Source: Firmicutes bacterium UBA4795 (GTDB lineage Bacteria > Bacillota > Desulfotomaculia > Desulfotomaculales > Nap2-2B). From it: a stretch of DNA of 47,324 bases. Every line of letters starts with the position of its first letter. Positions within the stretch are counted from its first letter, which is position 1. Shown here piece by piece: positions 40,950 to 47,324 of the stretch. A program made the position numbers and the translations under genes. The notes under the pieces are model-generated. The model searched no databases. It was not told the origin of the DNA and saw only the letters and a list, made by a program, of their open reading frames with translations. The DNA is taken from positions 296 through 47,619 of the forward strand of contig DHGP01000043.1 of NCBI GenBank assembly GCA_002402825.1, read 5' to 3'.

Positions 40950-41243
40950 ATGGATGCTTCTGCCAAAATCCCCAGGTGGCTGGAACCCTATTATTGGGAC
41001 GTGCATATCCAGGACTTGGACTTAAAAGATAATTGCATCTTCATTATTGAAAGGCTGCTGAATGAGGGTGATCAGAAGGCTTTGAACTGGTTGTTCAGGA
41101 CATACACCGAGGGGAAAATTAAAGAAGCAGTTCTTATGAGCAGGAGACTTTCATTGAAAACTGTCAGATGCTGGCAGAATTATTTCAATCTCAAGGAGGA
41201 AGAAGTACGTTATTTTGGAATACGCTCGACCGGCCCCGAATGA
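40950..41243 (+). CDS. DUF6922-like antitoxin partner of AbiEii toxin
   Basis: The 97-residue protein (IPRWLEPYYWDVHIQDLDLK, then FIIERLLNEGDQKALNWLFR and SLKTVRCWQNYFNL) matches the small helical proteins encoded before AbiEii-type nucleotidyltransferase toxins in many Clostridia. It is presumed to neutralise the toxin; that is inference from gene pairing. Its TGA overlaps an ATG of the next gene (ATGA). Confidence 0.75.
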   Translation: MDASAKIPRWLEPYYWDVHIQDLDLKDNCIFIIERLLNEGDQKALNWLFRTYTEGKIKEAVLMSRRLSLKTVRCWQNYFNLKEEEVRYFGIRSTGPE

Positions 41244-41860
41244 ATCTTTTAACCAGACTGGCAGCAAACATGCCGGTATCCGCCAGCTACCTGGCAGGAG
41301 GAACTGCACTGGCATTAATTCTAGGGCATAGAAAGTCTATTGATTTTGACTGGTTCACTCCCAACGAGTTTGAACCCGGGATTCTACTTCGAGATCTTTC
41401 GGTATTGGGCAAAGTCAAGGTTGCGGAAACCAAAAAGGGAACCTTCCATGGTTTTATTGACGGGATAAGAGTGACTTGGCTTATGTATCCCAACCCCTTG
41501 CTGAATCCATTAATCAGCGTGGAAGATATCCCCGGGCTGCGAATGGCTTCATTAACGGATATAGCGGTTATGAAATGGGCAGCTGTAAGCCAACGGGGAG
41601 CACGTAAAGACTTTATTGATTTATATTACATCTGTCAGCATGGTTATAACCTTGAAGATATATTAAATTTGCTGCCTAAAAAATATCCAAAGACGGATAT
41701 TAACTATTACCACATGATTAAAAGTCTATCTTTTTTTGATGATGCGGAAAGAGAAACAATGCCCGTAATGATGGAAAAAATAGAGTGGTCATTAGTAAAA
41801 GAATACTTCTTAGGTATACAGAAAAACTTGCTAAAAAGAATAATCACGGTAGCTCAATAA
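41168..41860 (+). CDS. AbiEii/AbiGii-family nucleotidyltransferase toxin
   Basis: The core motif YLAGGTALALILGHRKSIDF followed by DWF contains the GG-x-x-L...D-x-D signature of this nucleotidyltransferase family (PF08843). Later, SLTDIAVMKWAAVSQRGARK and DFIDLYYI are typical. Relatives act in type IV toxin-antitoxin and phage-abortive systems, adding nucleotides to tRNA. The start is unclear. ATG 41240 overlaps the antitoxin stop, yet the conserved opening FWNTLDRPRM begins about ten codons earlier. A strong AAGGAGG at 41193-41199 is followed in frame only by ACG or TTA, and ATG 41168 precedes it. Confidence 0.82.
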   Translation: MLAELFQSQGGRSTLFWNTLDRPRMNLLTRLAANMPVSASYLAGGTALALILGHRKSIDFDWFTPNEFEPGILLRDLSVLGKVKVAETKKGTFHGFIDGIRVTWLMYPNPLLNPLISVEDIPGLRMASLTDIAVMKWAAVSQRGARKDFIDLYYICQHGYNLEDILNLLPKKYPKTDINYYHMIKSLSFFDDAERETMPVMMEKIEWSLVKEYFLGIQKNLLKRIITVAQ

Positions 41861-42450
41861 TAAAGCAGTTACCGGTAAATATGTAAATATATTGTAAAAA
41901 TAAAACCAAGCGAAAAATTGTTAACCCTCTTCGAAAGAAATAAACTTATGAAAAGAGGGTTTTATGTGTTTCTTGCCGGAGGTAATTAACCCGTTAACCA
42001 GGGTTAATCTGGGGAGCAGTGGGTTGGCTTCATTGGATATGGTAAATTGCGTGGAATGCCAGTATAGCAACTATAATGTAATCTATCAATATTCAATAGT
42101 GTTGCATTAAAAAGTACTTTAGCTATTAAGAATAAGAATATGATGATAATAATACCAATTAATCATAATTAGAGTTATCTACAGCTTGGGGATAATTTTT
42201 AAAATGATTGCAAATGAGAAGAAGAGGCATTACAAGTAGCTCCCACTCGTAATTTGCCATTATGAGGATTCTGCAGGTGTTTTCTCTATAGGCATATTCT
42301 CCATAGGATTGTTCGTTATCTCCAAACATAAAGATACGTTAAAGATTGAGAAGTAAATTTATGGAATAGAAAACTAGCTTGACATTTTTATGTTTTTTTA
42401 CGTACAATATTTGTAATTGTATTATCTAAGGGAGGAAGACCCTTTTAGTT
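41861..42450. other. Long intergenic region before the S1-domain gene
   Basis: No gene is supported. AACCCTCTT and AAGAGGGTT (about 41922-41961) form a 9-bp stem with a T-rich end, a probable terminator for the toxin pair. ATTAACCC-8-GGGTTAAT stands at 41985-42008. The rest is A/T-rich, apart from the promoter at 42379-42408. In related genomes this position is occupied by divIC. Confidence 0.55.
42379..42408 (+). promoter_or_regulatory. Promoter of the S1-domain gene
   Basis: TTGACA (42379-42384) and TACAAT (42403-42408), 18 bases apart. The ribosome-binding site GGGAGG follows 20 bases later. Confidence 0.75.
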
Positions 42451-42852
42451 ATGCCAATTGAATTAGGAAGTATTTTAGAAGGTTTCGTCACCAGGATTAC
42501 AAATTTTGGTGCTTTTATTCACCTACCCGAGGGTGAGACTGGCTTAGTTCATATTTCAGAAGTAGCCGATGGTTATGTAAAAGATATTCGTGATTATTTA
42601 AAGCAAAATGAGCAAGTTACCGTAAAAGTAATATCGGTAGATTCAAAGGGTAAAATTGGTTTATCCATTAAGCAAGCAAAAACAGAAAAAGATAAACCTT
42701 ACCCAGCGAAAAAAGGCCACTTATCTTTTGAAGATAAGTTGGCCATTTTTTTGAGAGAAAGCGAAGAAAGGCAAGAGGTATTGCGACGTAGTGCTGAAGC
42801 AAAAAGAGGGGGTCGCGGCACAAAAAACAGTTACCGTTATAGCCACGTTTAA
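42451..42852 (+). CDS. S1 RNA-binding domain protein (YabR-like)
   Basis: The 133-residue protein has one S1 domain at residues 1-72 (GSILEGFVTRITNFGAFIHL, GLVHISEVADGYVKDI, VKVISVDSKGKIGLSIKQA). The remaining basic tail ends in KRGGRGTKNSYRYSHV. It matches YabR/YugI-type ribosome-associated proteins of Firmicutes, which often lie between divIC and spoIIE. The start at 42451 follows GGGAGG. Confidence 0.9.
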   Translation: MPIELGSILEGFVTRITNFGAFIHLPEGETGLVHISEVADGYVKDIRDYLKQNEQVTVKVISVDSKGKIGLSIKQAKTEKDKPYPAKKGHLSFEDKLAIFLRESEERQEVLRRSAEAKRGGRGTKNSYRYSHV

Positions 42853-42874
42853 GTTTTTAAAAAATAAAGTAAAG

Positions 42875-42898
42875 CGTTCCATTCAGGGACGTTTTTTT
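42875..42898 (+). terminator. Terminator after the S1-domain gene
   Basis: CGTTCC (42875-42880) and GGGACG (42886-42891) form a short stem, followed by seven T. Confidence 0.65.
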
Positions 42899-42939
42899 AG
42901 TTTCGGGGTTTTTAAGTATAAGCAAGAGGAGGCTCCTTA

Positions 42940-43827
42940 ATGACCCGAGTAGCCGTAATAGATTTGGGAACAAATTCAACCCGTCTTTTAGTAGCGGAGG
43001 TGAACAAAAATGGACAAGTACAGGCGTTAGAGAAAAAGCAAGCCATTACCAGGCTGGGGGAAGGAGTGGCAAGTGGGCATTTACTTCTTAAGGCAATTGA
43101 GCGGACAATAACCGTAGTTAAGGATTATTTAAATATTAGCCGGTTTTGGCAGGCTGAAAAAATTATTCCGGTGGCGACCAGTGCCGTTAGGGACGCGGTT
43201 AACCAGGCTGATTTTTTAGCTTTAATGGAACAAAAGACTGGCCTGAAAGTACAAGTACTTTCAGGCCAGGAGGAAGCGGGTTATAGTTATGCAGGTGTTT
43301 TAACTGGCCTGCCGTTGTCCGGGGTAGCTCCAGTGGTGGTAGATATTGGAGGAGGAAGCACCGAATTTAGCTGGAAGGCAAAGGAAGAACTGTCCACCGC
43401 TAGTGTACAGGCAGGCGCGGTTAGAATGACCGAGAATGTTTCTAGTGACGAAGAAATTAAGTGCATATTTACTCCTGCCCTAAAAGAGGTCCGCAGAGCT
43501 TTACCCCAAATATTGGTTGGCGTAGGAGGCACGGTGACTGCTTTAGCGGCCATGGCCCAAAAGTTAAAGGAGTATGATGCTAACAAAGTGCATGGATACA
43601 CCCTTTTTTTAAAACAAGTGGAACAAATTTTAATTACCTTAAAAAACCTTAGTCTTGAGGAGCGTCGTGCTTTACCAGGTTTACAGCCCGAGCGGGCGGA
43701 TATTATTGAGGCCGGAGGAAAGATAGTGCGGATAATAATGGAAGGTCTAGGTTTAAACACCTTAAAAGTAAGCGAAACTGACCTTTTATATGGTTTAGCG
43801 CGAGAAAAGGCCTTCTCTGTCGGATAA
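42940..43827 (+). CDS. Ppx/GppA family phosphatase
   Basis: A 295-residue member of the sugar kinase/actin-like superfamily: VAVIDLGTNSTRLLVAEVNK (phosphate 1 motif), PVATSAVRDAVN, SGQEEAGYSYAGVL, VVVDIGGGSTEFSW (phosphate 2) and VGVGGTVTALAAMAQKL. It hydrolyses polyphosphate or pppGpp; the short form lacks the C-terminal HD domain and the two activities cannot be told apart from sequence. It sits between the S1 gene and spoIIE, a conserved place in Clostridia. The start follows AGAGGAGG. Confidence 0.93.
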   Translation: MTRVAVIDLGTNSTRLLVAEVNKNGQVQALEKKQAITRLGEGVASGHLLLKAIERTITVVKDYLNISRFWQAEKIIPVATSAVRDAVNQADFLALMEQKTGLKVQVLSGQEEAGYSYAGVLTGLPLSGVAPVVVDIGGGSTEFSWKAKEELSTASVQAGAVRMTENVSSDEEIKCIFTPALKEVRRALPQILVGVGGTVTALAAMAQKLKEYDANKVHGYTLFLKQVEQILITLKNLSLEERRALPGLQPERADIIEAGGKIVRIIMEGLGLNTLKVSETDLLYGLAREKAFSVG

Positions 43828-43964
43828 ATTGCCTTACAGGCCACAAAAAAAGACATTAAAATCCTACTCTTTAAGTTATAATAAAATGGTAAATCTTTAC
43901 TATGATTTTCCGGTAAGGATGATGATTTAATAATACTTTTTTGATAAGGTGAAGGGTGGGTTTA

Positions 43965-46397
43965 ATGCCTGGTAAGACAGATGTTTATCCATACGCCCGG
44001 GTGAAACAAAAAAAGGCGGGTGAAAAACAAAGAAATAAACCCCAAAAAAGAAAACCTATCTTTAGCCGTAATGTTTTTAATCAGCTAAAGAACCCAATGT
44101 TTTTGGTATTAGCCGGAACAGGTTTTTTTTTAGGACGGGCTGTCTTTTTGGGAGAGTTAGTTCCCTTTGCCGTAGCTTTTGTGGCTACGGCAACCTGTTT
44201 GTTTCCAGCTTGCGGTTTGGCAAGCACAATAGGGGTAATAATTGGTTTAATCACGGTAATTAAGGGTTTTCCCCTGGTGGCGGCCAGCAGTACCGTTATT
44301 CTGGTAGGGCTATTCTTAAAGTTTCGGGCGGATCAAATAAAAAAACCCCGATTTATGGTCCCAGGATTGGTTTTAGTCTTCACCATAGTAATTAAAAGCA
44401 GCTTTTTAGCCTTTACCAATCCTTCTTTATATGATTTTGTAAGCCTTCTTTTTGAAGCTGTTTTTGCAGCTCTTCTCACTTTAGTATGTTTTAACGCCCT
44501 GTACCCCTGGCAAAAAAAGGCTGACTTTGCTTCTTTATCAGGCGAAGAATTGTTTTGCCTTTTAGTTGTTTTAGTGGGAATTATTGCTGGTATGGGTGAT
44601 TGGCAAATCGGACTTATCTCCGTGAAAGGCTTTTTAAGCCGCTTAATTATTCTCATCGCGGCTTTAATTGGCGGGGTTGGCTTGGGGGCAGCCGCCGGCG
44701 CAGTCCTGGGGGTGGTGCCAGGTTTGATTTTTTCCTCCGTTCCGGCCATGGTTGGTGCTTATTCATTTGCCGGATTACTGGCCGGCCTGGGAAAAAGTTT
44801 TGGTAAACCAGGGGTGGTAGTGGGGTTTTTGTTAGGAAATATAGTTTTACAGGTTTACATTCAAAAAGTAACCAATATTACTGCCCTAATGGCAGAATGT
44901 GGCCTGGCGGTTTTTATTTTTTTCTTTCTTCCTTCCTTGTATATTAAGAAATTAAAGGTTTCCCTGGTTAATCATTTTCCAGGAGTTAATGAAGAAGAAC
45001 AAGCCGGGGTGAAAAGGATGGTTGCCAGGTGGCTTACCCATTGCCAGTTTACCCTACAAGAGTTATCCCATTGTTTTACTCAGGTGGCCGTAACCGAATC
45101 TTTACCAAAGCAGGAGCCTGCCCTACAGGCTTTGTTTAATGCGATTGGAAATAAGGTTTGCCATGGTTGTAATCTTTATCCGTATTGTTGGGAGAGGGAA
45201 TTTTACCGTACTTACCAATACTTACTGGACCTTTTTTCCAGGGCTGAAACCTTCGGCCAGGTTACGGTGACTGACTTTCCGGATAATTTAAAAAACCGGT
45301 GTACCCGGCTTAAAGAATTGGCCATCACTATTACGTGTTTATACGAAACTTATAAATTAAACCAATATTGGGATAAGCGTTTAACCGAAAGCAAGAAAAT
45401 AGTAGAAACTCAATTAAAAGGAATAGCTGGCATTGTTGAAGATTTATTTAATGAATTGACTTTTCAAATAGAGAATGGGGGAAGGGATGAACTACAAATT
45501 AAACAAAAACTAAAACAAGCAAATATTCCCGTCCATGAAGTAAAAATTATAAAACATGGTACGGCAGGTCCGGAAGTTCTTCTTTACCGGCAGGTTTGTG
45601 ACCATAAGGTTGATTGCCGGTTCCAGGCAGAATCGTTGTTAACCGAACTCCTTGGTGTTTCCATGACCGCAGGTTTTTATTATTGTCCGTGGCTAAAAGA
45701 AGAAGAAGAGGTATGTTGTTTGCGTTTGTATCCGAAGCTAAAATATCAATTAAAAGTTGGGCTGGCTAAAATTGGCCGGGGAGGGAATTTGGTTTGCGGG
45801 GATAGCTTTACTTTAAGTCAATTACGGGAAGGCAAGGTGGCCTTAATCTTAAGCGATGGGATGGGTACGGGTACCCAGGCAGCTATAGAAAGCACGACAG
45901 TGTTATCCTTTCTTAAAAACCTGCTTGAAATAGGTTTGAACCAGGATTTAGCCGTAAAAGCCGTAAACTCTTTAATGCTTTTGCGGTCTGCGCGTGAAAC
46001 TTTTGTCACCGTGGATCTTATGATGGTAAATTTATACACTGGTCAGGTAGATTTTATTAAAATTGGAGCTCCTCCGAGTTTTCTTCTCCACCGAAAACAC
46101 GTAAGCCTCATTCAGGCTAATTCGTTGCCGGCAGGAGTGCTGCAAGACATAGAAGTAACTTCCGTGCAGCGCAAACTAATAACCGGTGATATTTTAGTGA
46201 TGCTTACTGATGGGGTGTGGGATGCTTTTAGTGAGGCAGGCGCAGAAAAAGAGGTCCTTAAAGAAGTATTGCTAAGAATCAGCCATCTGCCACCATCGGA
46301 AGCGGCCGAATTAATTATAACGTTAGCGCAAAACAAAATAAGCGAAAAAGGGGGAGAAACCGATGATATGGCCATATTGGTGGCCAGTTTGGTTTAA
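43965..46397 (+). CDS. spoIIE: Stage II sporulation protein E phosphatase
   Basis: The 810-residue protein has about ten membrane segments (residues 35-330), a central region with two Cys pairs (KVCHGCNLYPYCWERE) and a C-terminal PP2C phosphatase (VALILSDGMGTGTQAAIEST, VDLMMVNLYTGQVDFIKIGA, ILVMLTDGVWDAF, GGETDDMAIL). It dephosphorylates SpoIIAA to activate sigma-F in the forespore and works at the division septum with FtsZ. ATG 43965 follows AAGGGTGGG; a GTG at 43956 is also possible. Its presence strongly indicates a spore former. Confidence 0.96.
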   Translation: MPGKTDVYPYARVKQKKAGEKQRNKPQKRKPIFSRNVFNQLKNPMFLVLAGTGFFLGRAVFLGELVPFAVAFVATATCLFPACGLASTIGVIIGLITVIKGFPLVAASSTVILVGLFLKFRADQIKKPRFMVPGLVLVFTIVIKSSFLAFTNPSLYDFVSLLFEAVFAALLTLVCFNALYPWQKKADFASLSGEELFCLLVVLVGIIAGMGDWQIGLISVKGFLSRLIILIAALIGGVGLGAAAGAVLGVVPGLIFSSVPAMVGAYSFAGLLAGLGKSFGKPGVVVGFLLGNIVLQVYIQKVTNITALMAECGLAVFIFFFLPSLYIKKLKVSLVNHFPGVNEEEQAGVKRMVARWLTHCQFTLQELSHCFTQVAVTESLPKQEPALQALFNAIGNKVCHGCNLYPYCWEREFYRTYQYLLDLFSRAETFGQVTVTDFPDNLKNRCTRLKELAITITCLYETYKLNQYWDKRLTESKKIVETQLKGIAGIVEDLFNELTFQIENGGRDELQIKQKLKQANIPVHEVKIIKHGTAGPEVLLYRQVCDHKVDCRFQAESLLTELLGVSMTAGFYYCPWLKEEEEVCCLRLYPKLKYQLKVGLAKIGRGGNLVCGDSFTLSQLREGKVALILSDGMGTGTQAAIESTTVLSFLKNLLEIGLNQDLAVKAVNSLMLLRSARETFVTVDLMMVNLYTGQVDFIKIGAPPSFLLHRKHVSLIQANSLPAGVLQDIEVTSVQRKLITGDILVMLTDGVWDAFSEAGAEKEVLKEVLLRISHLPPSEAAELIITLAQNKISEKGGETDDMAILVASLV

Positions 46398-46446
46398 ATA
46401 AGGGTAAAAATATCTTGTTAGGAAGTTAATATTATGTCATAATAAA

Positions 46447-46480
46447 AAAAGTAAATAAAATATAAGCTAAATTTACTTTT
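46447..46480. terminator. Possible A/T-rich terminator after spoIIE
   Basis: AAAAGTAAAT (46447-46456) and ATTTACTTTT (46471-46480) are perfect complements. The stem is weak but ends in T-rich sequence. Confidence 0.35.
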
Positions 46481-46555
46481 GTATGAAGTTTTTCTTTTTG
46501 CAAATAATACAGTTACAGTTAAATGATTATATTTTTAAAAAAAGAGGTGCAAGAA

Positions 46556-46831
46556 ATGGTAAAAACTTTATACGTAGGTAATTTACCCTGGACTATTAAA
46601 AAGGAAGAGTTAGCAAGTTATTTTGCGCGGCACGGTGAGGTAATTCGCGCGCGCGTTATTACCGACCGTGATACCGGCCGTTCACGCGGCTTTGGTTTTG
46701 TGGAGGTAAATGACACCGAAGCCGAAAAATTTATTAGGGCTATGAACGGGAAAGAATTAAACGGACGGGTGATTACGGTAAATGAAGCCAAAGACAAAGT
46801 TGGAAACCCTAAAAACGAACTTTTTTTGTAA
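46556..46831 (+). CDS. RRM-type RNA-binding protein
   Basis: The 91-residue protein is a single RNA recognition motif: RNP2 TLYVGNLPW and RNP1 RSRGFGFVEV, with the usual beta-alpha-beta spacing and ending NGRVITVNEAKDK. Small bacterial RRM proteins of this kind are RNA chaperones, often cold- or light-regulated. ATG 46556 follows GAGGTG; the longer frame from 46523 starts before that site. Confidence 0.92.
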   Translation: MVKTLYVGNLPWTIKKEELASYFARHGEVIRARVITDRDTGRSRGFGFVEVNDTEAEKFIRAMNGKELNGRVITVNEAKDKVGNPKNELFL

Positions 46832-46874
46832 TGGTTAATATAATTGTAAATATATAAAGGAGGAATTATTTTTA

Positions 46875-47222
46875 TTGGATTCAAGCCAGGCGGTTAATCT
46901 TATTAATTATGCCGCCCAACGAAAAAAAGCAGAAAAAATTCTTATCTTAAATATAAGCCAGGTTTCTCTTATCGCGGATTATTTTATTATCTGCAGTGGA
47001 CGTTCAACGGTGCAGGTAAAGGCTATTGCGGAAGAAGTTATTAAGGTAATGGAGGAACAATTTACCCGTACTGCCCGCGCCGAGGGTTTGCGGGAGGGAA
47101 ATTGGGTTCTTTTGGACTTCGGTGACATAGTGGTGCATATTTTTCAGGAAGCCGAACGGCAATTTTATAACCTGGAGCGTTTATGGGGGGATGCTCAGGT
47201 AGTAGATTTACCGGCGGGTTAG
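46875..47222 (+). CDS. rsfS: Ribosome silencing factor RsfS
   Basis: The 115-residue protein matches RsfS/DUF143: AEKILILNISQVSLIADYFI, CSGRSTVQVKAIAEEV, GNWVLLDFGDIVVHIFQEAE, FYNLERLWGDAQ. It binds ribosomal protein L14 and keeps the subunits apart in starvation. The start is TTG at 46875, following AGGAGG by about 11 bases. In many Firmicutes the order is obg-proB-proA-nadD-yqeK-rsfS; here rsfS lies some 40 kb from obg and on the other strand. Confidence 0.95.
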   Translation: MDSSQAVNLINYAAQRKKAEKILILNISQVSLIADYFIICSGRSTVQVKAIAEEVIKVMEEQFTRTARAEGLREGNWVLLDFGDIVVHIFQEAERQFYNLERLWGDAQVVDLPAG

Positions 47223-47232
47223 AAAATTACCG

Positions 47233-47261
47233 TTGACAATTAGCTATTTTTTTTGTATATT
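47233..47261 (+). promoter_or_regulatory. Promoter of tRNA-Ala
   Basis: TTGACA (47233-47238) and TATATT (47256-47261) with 17-base spacing lie directly before a tRNA gene. Confidence 0.75.
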
Positions 47262-47283
47262 TAATAAGGCTGATAGTTAAAAG

Positions 47284-47324
47284 GGGGCTGTGGCGCAGAG
47301 GGAGCGCGCTTCCTTGGCATGGAA
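47284..47324 (+). tRNA. tRNA-Ala (GGC), 5' part, cut by window edge
   Basis: GGGGCTG acceptor start, D-arm GGCGCAGAGGGAGCGC, and anticodon arm TTCC-TTGGCAT-GGAA with anticodon GGC. The 3' half is outside the window. Confidence 0.85.

Noticed and set aside
42170..42210. DnaA box-like TTATCTACA near A/T-rich DNA, as a replication origin
   Set aside because: Only one imperfect box is seen, with no dnaA or dnaN nearby and no cluster of boxes.
44333..44749. Antisense frame within spoIIE
   Set aside because: It is a shadow of the membrane-segment codons of spoIIE.

Overview
This window reads as the chromosome of an anaerobic, endospore-forming member of the Clostridia, probably a Peptococcaceae/Desulfotomaculum-like lineage. 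The evidence is sporulation genes (spo0B, spoIIE), consensus -35/-10 promoters (TTGACA-17-TATAAT), strong GGAGG ribosome-binding sites, frequent TTG starts, a KorDABC-type 2-oxoacid:ferredoxin oxidoreductase, methylmalonyl-CoA epimerase, RNase G and the paired radical-SAM genes of the TIGR03960/TIGR03936 families. The species assignment is inference; no rRNA gene is present.

Layout. 1-3.5 kb is an accessory strip of toxin-antitoxin genes (VapBC, BrnTA, extra AbrB and PIN pieces), a clan AA aspartic protease and two copies of a decayed copper-amine-oxidase-like 3' end, one carrying a scrap of brnT. 3.5-13.7 kb is one long minus-strand housekeeping block (TIGR03960, TIGR03936, rng, a FAH-family hydrolase, rplU, rpmA, spo0B, obg, proB, proA) with a consensus promoter in front, a second promoter at rplU and a terminator between rpmA and spo0B. 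14-22 kb holds an ABC exporter behind a perfect 14-bp palindrome, an S58 peptidase, corA, ychF, a TSUP permease, a LysM protein, a DUF2905 gene, ruvC and methylmalonyl-CoA epimerase. 22-28.8 kb has a zinc-ribbon protein, addA, an epimerase/dehydratase and mnmA.

28.8-31.5 kb is a gene graveyard: a larE gene with internal deletion joined to a P-type ATPase fragment, a GntR scrap and a transposase relic. A tRNA cluster (Asp, Phe, Gly, Cys) follows. Immediately after tRNA-Cys lies a relic integrative element of about 2.3 kb (decayed integrase, three-repeat orphan CRISPR array, frameshifted HTH gene, HicAB, excisionase-like gene) that ends in a degenerate copy of the tRNA-Cys 3' end.

The most interesting unit is at 34.38-36.24 kb: a consensus promoter, a cobalamin riboswitch with a strong terminator, a 35-residue Cys-containing peptide gene and, overlapping by one base, a radical SAM/SPASM maturase. 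This looks like a B12-controlled RiPP system of the CbpA/CbpB type. Its two genes sit between perfect 20-bp inverted repeats, and a probable transposase relic lies downstream. Next comes an in-frame fossil fusion of type III restriction-modification mod and res pieces, the korDABC operon, an AbiEii-type toxin pair, and a conserved S1-domain / Ppx-GppA / spoIIE cluster followed by an RRM protein, rsfS and the start of a tRNA-Ala gene.
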